Shown piece by piece: positions 10,015-21,857 of a stretch of 64,000 nucleotides of DNA. The notes beneath the pieces were generated by a model, which was given only the letters and a program-made list of their open reading frames with translations, made no database searches and had not been told where the DNA came from. How positions within the stretch are numbered: position 1 is the stretch's first letter; every line of letters begins with the position of its first letter. Source of the DNA: Termitomyces sp. T153 (Eukaryota > Basidiomycota > Agaricomycetes > Agaricales > Lyophyllaceae); assembly GCA_018296165.2 (NCBI GenBank), contig JACKQL020000034.1:434001-498000 (forward strand), written 5' to 3'. The translations under genes were made by a program, and so were the position numbers.

Positions 10015-12210
10015 TCAATAAAGGCCATAGAGTTCCAACTTGGGCTGACTGAATCTGGCTTCTCTGTCATTAAGCATAATTGACCCAAAGTGGTTGTAGT
10101 GGCAGTCTTTGCAATTGTTGCTAGTGCACTGACAAAGGTAGTAACTGACTGCTATATATGAAGTGTCAACCACTAAGATGACAGGGTAAGGTGATTCATA
10201 GTCAATAGGAACTAGGGGCTTAGCATCTTGTAAAGCTTTAATGAGGTCTTGCTGAGCATTTATCTGGTCTAGGCCAAACTCAAAAGGGATGCCAATGCAA
10301 GTGAGTTTTGTTAAGTTGTTGGTGCAGTGAGCAAAATTCTTGACAAAAATTCTAAGAACTCCAACTGTACTCAGAAAAGCTTGGACTTCTGATAGCAACT
10401 TGCAAGGACCCCAGTGCTCAATCAGGGCTAAGCAACTTTTGTCAGGCATATAACTGTTAGGAGTGCAAATGTGGCCAAGGATTTTGAAAGTCAGAGCACA
10501 TAAAATGAGCTTGTGGCCAGAGAAGGTACTGCCACAATACTTCATTCACTGGAGAATCTAGTTAAGAAGTTCAAAGAACTCCCATAGTGCTAGGTGAATG
10601 TTTGGATTAGTGGGATGCTTAGGAGGATTACCATTGACAATCTTCCAGTCCTTGGGTCCTTTTGCACCAATGTTGTTGATAAAGCTGAGTATGTTATGGG
10701 GGATCTTTGGCTGCAATATGAAGGTGATGTTGTCATTGAATATTGGCACAGAGTTGGTCCAACCCATTGGCAAGGTCACTAGGCAAAGAGCACCAAAAGG
10801 AGTCTGGAATGTCATTCAGTCACATGAAGCTGGGTCAATGAGTCACTCATTGTAGCCAATGTAGAGATTGAGTGTGGTGCCACAAATGCATCCAGCAAAA
10901 GATTCAGTGACATGATCTGGGAAAGGCAGTATTCCAGAGTGGCAAATGGTGACATGGTTTAGTGGCTCTAGACTGTGTACAATCCTGAGCTTACCATTCT
11001 TCTTAAGAACACAAAACCATTGTGAGCAATAAGCAGAGTTTGAGGGCTCATAGATGCCAGCCTCGATTTTGTCATGAATGATTTCACATACTTCCTTCTC
11101 TATTCCTTGGGGTATGGCGGAGGCAATTGTGCTAAACCCAAGATACATGCAGAATTGTTAGTATGCAAACTGGTGGAAAGAAGTTGGGGTGCAAACTTCC
11201 TCATCTGGAATCCTCCCAAGCAAAAGCTTTTTCTTGCTTGGCAACTATATTGACAAGAACATTGATTTTGTCACTAGTGAGAAAGCCCATGTCATGGTCT
11301 TTGACAAGTTTTGCTTGTTGTTTGCTAGTGAATCACTGTGTTGGGATGAATGGCGGTGGATTGGGGTTGAGTGGAGGCATTGTTACTAGTGGATTATCAA
11401 TAATATGTTGCTCAATTTCAAAGTCTTTGCTAATGTGGCTGGTGACTGGTTTGGTTTTCATAGCAACAGGTTTGTACTTCTTCTTTACCTGGACTCCTTT
11501 TTGCTTAGGGAGTTTGCCAGCAACAAATTGAGCAGGGAAAGGGATGTTGACATATGTGGGGGTAGTGTTTGTATTGTTTGTATCAGAAGGCAAAGTCTGT
11601 CCAAGAATCAAAGGATTAGATGCATCAGTGGAAACAAGATAAGAGCAAGGCAGAAGGGAAAAATCAGAAAGGTCACTAGTGCACCACATGCCAGTGTTGG
11701 GGTCAGTGATTGTTATAGTGGTCTCAACATTGCTAAGGGTGTTGACCACACTTCAAGTTAATACATCAAAGGGGTGTCCAAGGAGAATGTTGTAGGTGGG
11801 GAATTGTAAAACATGGACTTGACAATAAACTGTTATATGCCAATGGTGCAAGGTACATTACAAGCAAGTCTTAGCAATTGATCCATGGTGCCATTAGCAC
11901 TCTGCATATTCAAGACAATGTAGGATAAACCAAGGTTGCTAGCAATTTCTGCAAACATTGAAATAATCTGTGAGCCACTGTCGTGGATGCATTCTACTTC
12001 TTCTTTGTTATCAACTAGCATCATGACAGAACAAAGTGACTGGGAGTCCTTAGCAACAGTGAGCACCACAGGCTCTTCTCCATGGAGTAGCAAATTGTTG
12101 TAGGCTTCAATGGGGTTGGCAGATGCAAGGGGAGCCTTATCCAAGTTAAGTCCATTAGCAGTATCAGCATTGGATCCAAGCAAAAACTGGGGTTCTTCGA
12201 TAGTGAACAT
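10015..12210 (-). pseudogene. Family A protease, reverse transcriptase and RNase H
   Basis: The protease region is 11,833-12,210 (HDSGSQIISMFAEIA; active-site D-S-G kept). Then come an RT lead (11,333-11,749, ITITDPNTG) and the RT core (10,843-11,148: KIEAGIYEPSNSAYCSQWFC, VLKKNGKLRIVHSLEPLN). RT continues at 10,558-10,815 (TLPMGWTNSVPIFNDNITFI) with the catalytic box reading FINN instead of FIDD (10,672-10,677). RNase H lies at 10,015-10,545 (VDTSYIAVSYYLCQ, REARFSQPKLELYGLY). Both Asp to Asn changes fit CpG to CpA at codon boundaries, so the enzyme cannot be active. Confidence 0.9.
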
Positions 12211-12264
12211 TAGTGAAATATCTTCAAAATTATTGCTAGAGTCCTGTACTGTATTGGCACTAGC

Positions 12265-14187
12265 GCTTACAAGTCATTTGGGCATAATGGCTGTTCTGAA
12301 ACAATTTCTGATGTCTTGAGATACTGAACAAAGCTTGCCAACCAATACTGTAATCTTAGTGCTTGATACCCATTCAAAGACTGCCTTGGACTGCTCAATG
12401 TTGTAGATGGGTGGCATAGTTTGATATGCACTGTCATTAGACCTGTCAGGTGCAGCAAAGTTCCTATTAGCAGGCAGGGTGTAGCAACCAGTAATACCAC
12501 AAAATGGGTGGACGGGAGGCTGAGTGACGGGTTCTTTAGCAGTGGGCAGTTGTTTGTTAGTGACAGTATGTTAAGGGGCTTTGCCTTTGTCTGCAGGCTT
12601 AGCAGCAGGGGCTGGAGTATAATGGGAAGGAGATGGAGTCGCTGAAGTGTTGCTAGTTGAGGGTGCAAAGAGTTCACATTCCAAACCCTTGATCCATTCT
12701 TCCTTGCTTAGCACTTGGCTGATGGCAACATCCTGTTGCATTACCTCATGAATTAGTGACTGCTGCATAGCCATTTGGTCCAGGTCTAGGTTAGCATTAA
12801 TAGAGAGTCTGCCAGTAATGATTTGTCCTGGGTTAAGCCTGTGCCATTCCTTGATATGTTCCATATAAAGTCACTTGCCAAAATAGTTGGATATCATAGT
12901 GCCAGATGGTAGGATGATTTTGCCTTCAGCATTGTGACAGATCTTACCCTGTTGAATCATTTGCTCCAATTTCATACAAGTGCCTCAGACCATAGTGTGA
13001 CCCATTTCACTACAGAAGTGGCAAGTGCTATTGGCAAATTGTTGATGAGGTGGAGCATTACTGTTGGTTAAGAGGGCTTCCAAACATTCCAAGGTGCTGA
13101 TGATTGCTGTGGTTGTTGCTAATTTCAAGGTTTTCCACTTAGGTGTAGGCAATGGAGAAACTGGTGCATTGACAACTGGTGACAACAAAGAAATACCGCT
13201 GGTGCCATTGCTGGTCTTGGTGGTAGAGGTGCCTGTGCCCTTTAAAACCCACTTGGTGCCTTCAAAGACTTGATCAACATTGTAAGGGTTCTCAGGATGG
13301 TGGTCAGGAAGAGTGATTTTGAGTCAGCAAACAATTTTGGACCATAGCGACATAGGGATACCTTGTTGGAATAGGTGACAGTCCTCATTGCAATAAAGTT
13401 TGCTGTTAGCAAGCAACCATCTAGCAATACATTGGAAATCCTGGTAGTAGTCAGAGAATCTGCCCAAGGTCGCTAAACTACTGTTAAAGGTCTGGTTGAC
13501 AAGTCGTTTGAGGTTGCCAAAGTTGTAGCAAGCACTAGCGTCAGTGCCAGGGTACAACCTGAGCACTGCCACCTTCCATTCCTGGTAAGTATAAAGTTGG
13601 GGAGTGTTGTTGTCAATGGTTACATTGTTGCCAAATTCAGGTAAGCCAAGCCAGGTTTCTGCTGTATTGTAAGAGACATATCAAGCTGTGTATTCCTTCT
13701 TCTGAGTGTTGTCAGCAATGCCACAGTCAGCAAAAAGGTATTCCAATTCCTTAAAGTATAGGGGGAGTTCCCTAGGGCAACTCTCATCCCATTTAGATGC
13801 AGTAGTATCATTGCATAGTGGCATTCTAGTGCACTGAGCAGTGGGGTCATTGTTCATATTAGCAATTGTTGATATTGGCAGTGAAAGGGGGTTAATTAGT
13901 GAGGAGGAGATAGACTGGGCCTCTGGGAAGAAGATAGAGTTTGTAGGAGTCAAAGGCAAAAGGGATGCATCAAGAAAACTTTTGATAAAGGCACCTGGAA
14001 AGTCAGCAAGGATTTTGCTAACATTACAAAGGTTTCTAGCAGTTTCAAGTTTGTTGGCAAGAGGTTGAGGTTGAGTTGCTGGCAAAGAGTGCTGAGGGGT
14101 CAAGAATGAAGACTGGGGTAATTTGCTAAGGATTTCCAAGCAATGTTTTGCTTGAGCTCTGGTTTCTAGCAGAATGGTTAACTTCAA
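12265..14187 (-). pseudogene. Family A gag
   Basis: The first frame (13,681-14,187) starts just inside the primer-binding site and contains an acidic-aromatic gag segment (LPLYFKELEYLFADCGI). Further gag blocks lie at 13,324-13,572 (FNSSLATLGRFSDYYQDFQCIARWL). A zinc knuckle CHFCSEMGHTM...C, interrupted by a stop, lies near 13,000-13,030. The C-terminal part (12,571-12,864) includes EWHRLNPGQIITG. There are several stops and shifts. Confidence 0.78.
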
Positions 14188-14190
14188 AAA

Positions 14191-14208
14191 CCCTCATGGT
14201 GGGCTCCA
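14191..14208 (-). other. Primer-binding site of family A
   Basis: Minus-strand TGGAGCCCACCATGAGGG lies 3 bases inside the 5' LTR. It is complementary to a tRNA 3' end of the form GGTGGGCTCCA; tRNA-Lys is my guess, not checked. Confidence 0.65.
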
Positions 14209-14211
14209 AAA

Positions 14212-15174
14212 TGATGTGCTCCTATGCCACCTAGTGCCATGCAGGAAACCTAAAAAGAGAACCTAACACTAGTCACTAGATAGAGTAGCTGGCAGTAGGA
14301 AGTTATTAGTTGAAGGCAAGTCAGTAACCATCCCAGAAAACAAGAGTGAGTGGAGTGATGAAGTGTGAAGGAGAAAGAGTCACTATTGCTAGCCTAAGTT
14401 GCTAGGTGGTAACAAGAAGTTGCTGATGGAATAAAACAAATGAAGACAAATATGTTGCTAAGGCAAAGCAAACTTTAATGGTACAAGAGGAGTTGAATAC
14501 AGAATAGAATGGTGGAGGGGGGGGAATGGCAATAAAGATACTGAACAGAGGATGAACACAAACTAGTCACTAACCACAGTTGCTAGCATTGCTGAGTCAA
14601 GATAACACTAAGTGCACCCACAGTTTGTATCACACTAAGTTGGAGTTGGAGTTGGCAAGACTTGTTGCTAAGTCATTGTCAATGAAGAGCAAAGAATAGA
14701 ATAAGTGATAGAGACAAAATTAAATCTCAAACTGGTAAGCTTAGAGATAGAAGGGTTTGATTCAATGGGATTGGATCCAATGATGGAGGGTCTATGTACA
14801 GGCAGTATTTATACTGTTCCAAAGTATAGTATGGGAAAGTAAGCAAATAGTTGCCACTAGTGACAGCATCTGCCAAAGTGTTATGGTTCATATGAGGCAT
14901 CAATCTGTAACTAAGTGAAAACTATAAGCAAAGTCTATGTGGCATATAATTGCAATTAAATCCCAAAAAGAGCAAGTCTGATGTCAATACCTGAAGTGTA
15001 GATGCCATTCAAGTATGTTTGTAAGCTTGACAAGAAAACTGATAAGTAAGAAAATTATGCAGCTGGCAATATATCTATATATGGGGGGAAAAAAGCTGCA
15101 TTGCTGCCAAGGAGTCACTAACAATTATTGCTAAGAAAGGTCTTGGCCTTGTTGTTCTAGACCCAAAGTCCAGA
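14212..15174 (-). repeat. 5' LTR of family A, outer end truncated
   Basis: It begins on the + strand with TGATGTGCTCC, shared with the solo LTR at 25,152. Compared with the 1-514 copy, the last about 190 bp are missing because sequence switches to family B at 15,175. Confidence 0.9.
14806..14813 (-). promoter_or_regulatory. TATA box in family A LTR
   Basis: TATAAATA on the minus strand, pointing toward gag. The same box occurs in the two other family A LTRs that include this part (25,698-25,705 and 31,895-31,902), within a conserved stretch ACAGGCAGTATTTATACT. Confidence 0.6.
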
Positions 15175-15760
15175 GAGGATCACAACACAGCACAGAGGGA
15201 GAGGGATGTGCTGCAGTGGGAGTGGGACTCCACTGTGCAAGTGGCCACAGAGTGGGTATTAGAGGTTTGGGGGTTGTAGGAGCAATCGATGCAAGTGGAG
15301 GTGTGGCCTGGGAGGGAGGTGGAGGAGCAGCAGAGCTTGGAGGAAGGTGGGCTATCCCAGGCAGAGGCAGAGGCCAGCAGGCAGTGGGAGGAGTGGTTGG
15401 CAAGCAAGGCTGCCTCAGGCAATGCTGGAGTACTGTGTGAGTGTCTCACCCCTTCTTCTGTCTCTAGTTAACAAATTTGGGGCAGGTTGGATGTGGGAGC
15501 ACAGAGTCCTTTTGGACAGAGCTACTGCCACATTTGCATCAATCCAGGATGTATTAGCATAGATGTCCATGGGCCACCCACTGGAGTTAGAGCAAGGAGT
15601 GGTAAGGATGGGAAGGTTGTTGGCGGAGCATTGGCAGTGCAATACAGTGGCTCCAGGGTCATGGTAGGAGGTGGCAGCAGATGCAGGGGAGGTGTTACCA
15701 GGGCTCACAGAGGTCCTTGCAGTGGTCTGAGCACAGATGGAGGTGGATTTGGAGATTAGG
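15175..15760 (+). CDS. Antisense accessory ORF of family B, copy 1 (C-terminal part)
   Basis: It runs opposite to the element's gag-pol. The first exon (to 15,436) encodes a Glu-rich coiled coil (REVEEQQSLEEGGLSQAEAE). A GT-AG intron (15,437-15,467, only 31 bp) joins in frame to an exon reading GWMWEHRVLLDRATATFASI. After a stop, the conserved PLELEQGV, MGRLLAEHWQ and GSWWEVAADAGEVLPGLTEV blocks continue to about 15,760. The same blocks and the same intron position recur at 29,190-30,630 and 62,933-64,000. Function unknown. The N-terminal exons of this copy are cut off at 15,174. Confidence 0.6.
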
Positions 15761-15770
15761 GGGGAGGGGA

Positions 15771-15881
15771 GGAAAGGAGCTCCAGAGGGGGGAAGGGAGC
15801 TCCAGAGGGGGAGAGGGAGCTCCAGAGGAGGGAAGGGAGCTCAGAGGGGGAAAGGGAGCTCCAGAGGGGGGGAGAGAGTGA
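15771..15881. repeat. G-rich minisatellite
   Basis: About five imperfect tandem copies of a roughly 20-24 bp unit built around GGGAGCTCCAGAGGGGG, in which an AGCT palindrome recurs. Not seen in the other two copies of the accessory ORF region. Confidence 0.8.
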
Positions 15882-16957
15882 GGAGGTGGTCAGACTTCAT
15901 TTTCTTGCTATTCCAAGTTCTTATGGTCCCGTTGCATACTTATTTTGGACTCTGTAGTATATCACTATAAATCCCAATTTTAGTTGATACTTCTGGGGGG
16001 GTGTAGTGAGATTTCAGTTTGTGTGAGGAATGGAATAAATGGAAATGTGCAGGGGTACTAGTGGGAGTTGAATCCCTAGTCTATCCAGAGGTGGGGATTA
16101 GGCCTACTAGCACCATCTGTATTGGCTAGTCTGGGGTTGTTGGGATTGGGCAGAGCTTCACAGGAGGGGTCCCAAAGTTTGGTAGAGGTGTTGGGGGTTT
16201 TTCTGTGGGGCTCTGGCATGTTTTGAGGGCATTGATGGTGATGGGGCATTGATTTTGGTTTCCTTTCCAGGTAATGTCGAGTATTGTGCTGGTTGGGTGG
16301 GGGGGGCAGACCTCCAGACTTTAAGTGTGCTTGACAGCAGCTTTAGTTTTCCTGTCAATGTGATTGGTGGAGGGGATGGGGTCCTCTGGCAACTTGACCT
16401 TGTGCCATCATGGCTAGCGGCGGGGGCAGGGGTCCCTTTTGACAATAGTGGGGGTGGCAGAGTGAAGTCCATTCTTGAGAGCAGGGCAAGTCAGAGGCAG
16501 AAGTCCTTGGCAGCATGGCAGCAGGGTTTCAGGGTAGGGTTGGCCTTATAGTAGACCTAGCAGAGAACTGTTTTATGTGCCAGCTATACTGTTGGTTGCT
16601 TTAGCAGAGGAGCGGGAATACCTCCTTATAGTGTGAGTTGCAATCCCTTGGTTGGTAGTGTCTGGAGACTTGCATTTTTTGAGGGGTTGTGCATGGATAG
16701 TGGTTTGTCAAACTCCAGAGTATTGTGTTTTGTTGGAGGCATACTTGGTTTGGGTCTTGCTGTGCTCTGGAGTATTGTGTTCTGGTTGAAGGCATGCTGG
16801 GTTGGGGTTTTATCAGGTTTCAGAGTATTGCATTTAGTCAAGGTCATGCATGGTTGGGGTTTTGCTGTGCTCCACAGTGTTGTTGATGAGGGGGTGGAAT
16901 TCAAGGTGACCAGTCTCAATGAATTTCTTTGGTTGGGGCTTGTAGGTTCTAAGCCAT

Positions 16958-17005
16958 CTATGTGACATTCCTCTTTGTTTCTGGCCAAAAGTAAGTCCAG
17001 AGATG
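16958..17005 (-). pseudogene. Integrase zinc-finger scrap in left family B derivative
   Basis: Minus-strand reading LTFGQKQRGMSH corresponds to the integrase HHCC-region sequence LTFGQ... at 61,480-61,505 of the fuller family B element. Downstream sequence then diverges from integrase. The right copy has the same scrap at about 28,370-28,415. Confidence 0.5.
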
Positions 17006-18798
17006 GGCAGGGGAATCTTACGTGTTTCTGGCATTCTCTAGAGCTTGAGGTGCTGCCAGGGTTGGTCAGGGCAATTGTGTTATGAGGCCAGGGCATAGGT
17101 TTGTCCTTTGTAGAGTAGAGGTCAGGAGTTTGGATGCAGCATGGGGGTGTATTGGTAGATGCTTCTTTTTAGCAGAGGCAGCATGGGGGTTGGTTGGTGT
17201 ATGGTTCTTCCTGGCAGAGGTGCTTCAGAGCAAGGGAGGAGTTCAGGGTTGTTGTCCCATGAGTTGTTCCTCCTGGGGGTAAGTGGTTCTATGCAAGTTG
17301 AAGGTTGTATTGGGGGTCTGAGAGCTGCTAGCTCATTGGTGAACTTGTATTGAGGATTGTATTGGGGGTCCAGCATTGTGTTAGAGGTCCAGCAGCAGTT
17401 TTTGTCCCTTCCCAGGGTGGAGCCAGCAAAGCAGAGGCAGTGTGAGGGTTGGTGGGGTGTTGACTTGCTGGCAGAGCTCTATTAGGTTTAGTGAGTAGAA
17501 GTGGAGTTGGTTTGGGAGTGAGCTCAGAGTTTTGGGCAGTGGTTTTCATCTCTTCCCAGGGTGGAGCCAGCAAAGCAGAGATGGCGCAAGGGTTGGTGGG
17601 GTGTTGACTCACTGGCAGAGCTCTCTTGGGTTTGGTGGAGCAGGGCAAGGTTGGTTTGGGTGAGCTCAGAGCTTTACTTCTTCTTTCGGAGTGGGAGTTA
17701 GCAGTCTGGAATTAGCATAATAGTTGTTTGGTGGGTGGTTTGTCAATGGAGTTGACTTTAGAGGTGGTGCAAGATGGGGAAAGGGGTCCGGGGCATTTTT
17801 GTTGGTCCATTATTTCCAGCATGTGAACCAGAGGTCTGGAGTCAATGTGGGGGGTGGAGTTGGGTATTGGCTTGTTGGCAGGATTGTGTTGGAGGTGATG
17901 CTGGTCAAAGGAGAGGTTCCAGAGTGGGGTTTTCCTCTTTATTCAAATCAGTGCAACATGCAGACATTTAAGGGAAGTTACTACTGAGTGGTGGAGGTGT
18001 TGAATAAGTGGTGGTGGTTTCCAGAGTTGTGCTTGGATAGGCTGGGTGGATTCTAGCTGTTCTCTAAGAGCTTGAGTGGATCTGGTATTTGAGGTTACTT
18101 ATTTTACATTGGGGAGTGGTCATCCACAAGTGCTAGAGGGTGGTGGAGGGAGTTGGTTGTACAAGAACATCACTTGAGACTCCAAAGGGGTCACAGCAGG
18201 GTAGGGCAATCTTTCATTCATGCTCTGGAGTGGTCCAGGGTCACTATGAATAGAGCAGGGGTAGGTCTTGGCACTGCAGGGCAATCAACAAGGTTTCTGA
18301 TTAGGGGGAAAGGGTACCACTTCTTTGGAGGGCATCATTGGTCCCTTGATTGTTGGGGTGGAGTCAGAGGAGCCACTTGTTGTTCTTGGCATTTGGTCAA
18401 TCTCTGGCAGATGTGGTTTAGTTGCCCAGGGCATTGTTGATCTTGGAGGACACTACTTTGAGAGTCCAGAGTTTATTCTTTGCTGGAGAATTGATTTTGC
18501 TGGAGGGGTGGAGTAGGGTGATGGCAGGGTGGTGACTCTAGCAGCAAGGCCCTGGCATGTAATGTCAATACTCAGATCAATCTTTGGTGGGTGTCTTTGA
18601 GTTGCATGGTGCCTTGCCAAATTTGGAAGAAGCTTCTGTGAGCATCCTGGGTTTGGGATTCTGCTAGGTGGTTGATGGTGGTGGGATGGTGACTTCCAGG
18701 AGTGGAGGTTGGGGCATGGGGGACATCCTTGCTAGTTGTGGGTGGGGGTGGCATTTCCTCAAATGTTGATTTGTTGTTGGGTGGGGGTGGCATTCTCT

Positions 18799-19440
18799 TC
18801 AATGTTGATTTGTTGTTGGGTGGGGGCAGTGGCATCTTCTTGATGTCAATTTGAAATGGATGGCAATGGGGGATACTAGTTGTTTCTTGGGAAATATATC
18901 AGCAAACTTAGGACACTCTGGAGAGACTACTTTGTATAGGGTTTGTCTCTGGGTGCTCCAGCAGTGTGGTCCTTGTTTGATGGATGTCTTCTTGTGCAAG
19001 GGTGGAGTGGTTCAGGGTTGGTAGGGCAATAATTTGTTCTTGTGGAGTGTGTGCTATAGGGACATTATCAATGGGTTAGTGTCATGGGTCCTCTTGATGA
19101 ATGTCAGAGTTGAAATGGGAGTTTCAGAGTTGTGTTGCCAGGGCCTGGAGTTGCATGGAGGGGTTCAGAGCAGCTTGGAGTGGTGGGTCAAGGCATCCTG
19201 GACCTGGTGCAGGGTTGTCAGAGTCATTGGGGCTTTCAAATTGCTTAGCAGAGAAAACCCTCCAAGGGGCATCTAGGCATATTTTCTTTATTATTGGGGC
19301 TTCTTGGACTCAAGATAGTTGGGTGTGGGGTCCATAGTACAGTCTTGAAGGTGATGGTGGGGCTTCTTCCTCCCTTGAAAGAACATATTAGCAAGTTCAG
19401 AGTACTCTGGGGAACTACTTCATGTGGAATTCTCTTTTCC
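18799..19440 (-). pseudogene. Two RT N-terminal scraps in left family B derivative
   Basis: Minus strand 18,799-18,999 reads TLYKVVSPECPKFADIF, and about 19,370-19,440 holds a second, more decayed version of the same block. Both resemble ILYEVVSPEYHEFADIFSKG just before the RT domain at 59,790-59,845. The right copy has two versions too (26,343-26,454 and 26,700-26,829), so the duplication is shared. Confidence 0.6.
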
Positions 19441-20550
19441 TGTGGTGTGTTCTGGTAGGGTGGCTTCTGTACTGAGGGGTTCTTTTGCTAGAGGTGGCAT
19501 AGTCTAGTGGTTGAAGGGCAGAGGTCTTGTCTAGTAGTGGGTGTGCAGAAAGGGGCAGCATCAAGCATTTCAATGTCAGAGGTTCCAGATTAAGTGGGAG
19601 AAGGTGTTGAAGTACTGGTGGAGGGGTCCAGAGTTATTTTGCATTGCAAGTTGGGGTGCCATGGTTCTCCATGTTGACTTCAGAGATTGTTGGGGCATTT
19701 TTGGGGTGCACTTCAAGAGGGCAGGGCAGAGATGCATATTTTCTCCTTTCTTGACCACTTTGAGGCTTGGAGATTCTTTTATCTTGCTCCAGAGTTGCTG
19801 GAGTTGAGTCAGAGGTATTGGGGTCCCATCAAATGTTGGGTGGGGATGACAGCTGGGTTGACCAAGGAGTCCTAGCTGATTTCAGAGTAGGTTCTGGGTT
19901 TGAGGCATAGCATCTGTCTTGGAATCTTGAGTTATTGTTGGATGGGAGTGAGGCTGCTGGTTTGGGCTTGATTCTAATGATGGCAGAGCTAGCTTTGGAG
20001 GGTTGACCTTTTTGGGGTTGGGTATGGGTGAAGTGTGGGGGTCAGATGCTTTACTGGCAAAGTGGTGGAGTTTTGTTTTTTTGTTAGGGGTGGAGAGGTT
20101 GCCATTGGGAACTCACTGGGTCAATCACTGGTGTCATGTGGATTTTGACAGAGCTGCAGGGTAGAGCCAGTGGGTCTGAAGGCAGGGTTTAGGGGAGCAG
20201 GGTCTCAAGAAGGTCTAGTTGTTGTTTGGCAGGGATGGCAACTTGTTCTTTGTGTAGCAAGCAACTACCTTTGGCAGGGTTTGTTATTGTTGTCAGAGAC
20301 TGGTGTGGAGGCGGCGCTGAAGGAGTTGTCAAGCAATAGATTGATTTATTGCCAGAGTGGGTTGGGTACAGGTTTAAAGATGTTGTAGTTAACCTTTGGT
20401 AGGAGGCAGAGCTGGTGGAGGTGGAGGAAGCATAAGAGGTGTTGGTGAGGGTAGTGCAGGGTCGAGTTTGAGTAGAGAGAGTGTCCATGAAAAAAGCCAT
20501 TGTATGGGTGTGACTGGAGTAGAGGGGACATTTAGTGTCAGGTCTGCAGT

Positions 20551-20667
20551 TCAATGTGCCTTGGCAGATTGAGCAAGGCCAAACAAATCATACTGGGTTC
20601 CAGGCACAGGCCAACCCTAGACATTGAGGGTTCTGACAGAAGTGTGTGCAGAGTTAATTGCAGACAT
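20551..20667 (-). pseudogene. Family B gag N-terminus (left copy)
   Basis: Starts at an ATG 33 bases inside the LTR; MSAINSAHT... through VPGTQYDLFGLAQSAKAH, with one internal stop. The right copy (23,968-24,084) has the same length and spacing. The fuller element starts the same way at 55,914, also 33 bases from its LTR. Confidence 0.65.
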
Positions 20668-20699
20668 CACAAATGGGGTAAGGAAGAGTCTTGATATTA

Positions 20700-21857
20700 T
20701 GTCAGGTTCTGCTGACCACAGGGGCTCAGCTGCACTGGGCAAATCCTTACTAGGCAGACATGATTCCCTGCACTGATAACTGGGCACTTGGAGAGGTTCT
20801 AGGTGTGGGGGACTTGTAAGGACAAGCAATGGAGAGTGATCCAAGCAAGTTCAGTGTGGTCCAGAAGAGTGTAGGACAAGTTGTGGGGAAAGGGACAAGC
20901 TTGGCAGGGTGTCAGGTACAAGTCCATAAGCAAGTACTGTAGGTGTGAAGTAGGTGGAGGCTATGTGAGTGATGGGAGCAGAGCTGGAGTTTGATGAGGG
21001 ATCAACAGAAGTTGATGGAGTTTGGTGCCAAGCAAGTAGTGAGGTCTGGAGTTGGTTTAAAGAATGTTTGAGGTTCATAATCATAAATGCAGAGTTTGTA
21101 AAGGTGTTAAGGTTGAAAGTACTTGAGCACAATGAAGGAAACAGATCAAATGAGATGAGATGGAGCTGAACAGAATGAGGTGGAGTTGAGACAAGATTGA
21201 GACAGAACAAAAATAAATTCAGGCAGAGATACAAAATGATAATGAGGACAATAACAGAAATGGAGACAAGACAAGACTAGGAGACTGAGAGTAAAGGAAA
21301 TGTAACACAGAATATGAAACATGAGAGAGAAACAATCAGACCATAGGTAACATTAGGCAATATCAAGACTAGAGTATGAAGAGCTACTCTACAACTTATA
21401 TACTGACTACTGGGGAGCTCTGGGGGACAGCAGATATGGTGGTGGGGCTTGGCAGAGCTCGGTGGAGTCAACAGGTGTTGGTTGTGATCAGAGAGCAGGC
21501 TGTGTTGATATTCTGATGGGATTAGCTGAGAGCACAGGCTGTCCCAAGGTTGTTGTGATACTCCAGAGTAGGTCAGGAGAACCAGGGTGATGGGCTGGTG
21601 ATGTATGATGGAGTCAGAAATGGTGGGAGAGGGTTTCAGGAGCTCAGGAGAGCCAGGGGAAGCATTGGCAGCTGTAGAAAAGGTGTTGGGGTTGACCAGG
21701 AGGCCATTGGGGTTTGCTGAAGAAGCATGGGAGTTAGCTGGAGTGGGTGTGGAGGGCAAATAATGGTTGGAAGAGTTCAATGGGGTGTTGGGGGGGACTC
21801 TGAAGGAGCAGGCAGGTTGGGGACAATGTGTGGGGGTCTAGGGAGTGGGTTGTGACA
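20700..21857 (-). repeat. 5' LTR of family B (left derivative)
   Basis: Minus strand starts TGTCACAACCC and ends CCTGACA, followed by TAATATCAAGACTC as in the other copies. Length is 1,158 bp. A TATATAAG box is at 21,395-21,402 (minus). Confidence 0.9.

Larger units (their letters stand above)
1..15174 (-). mobile_element. Ty3/gypsy LTR retrotransposon, family A, decayed
   Basis: The coding order on the minus strand is 5' LTR, primer-binding site, gag, protease, RT, RNase H, integrase, polypurine tract, 3' LTR. The 3' LTR runs off the window start, and the outer end of the 5' LTR is lost at 15,174, where unrelated family B sequence begins. Bases 1-324 match 14,851-15,174 with 9 mismatches by my count. 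All reading frames are broken, and CpG is almost absent. The stretch 9,100-10,015 between RNase H and the integrase core is degraded linker. An antisense ORF (685-2,703, + strand) lies between pol and the 3' LTR, and a LINE is inserted at 3,807-8,745. Confidence 0.93.
15175..21857 (-). mobile_element. Family B gypsy derivative, probably non-autonomous (left copy)
   Basis: It reads on the minus strand from a 5' LTR (20,700-21,857) to a truncated 3' end at 15,175; the 3' LTR is lost. Inside are a gag N-terminus, isolated scraps of pol and the antisense accessory ORF. No continuous RT, RNase H or integrase can be read. It is collinear with the right copy (22,815-31,200) in the parts I compared (about 19,300-20,700, the integrase-finger scrap near 16,960-17,000 and the 3' region), so the rearranged structure existed before the two insertions. 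Stretches 15,882-16,950, 17,040-18,790 and 19,450-20,550 hold no recognisable gene, only C- or G-rich repeats of family B type. Confidence 0.8.
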
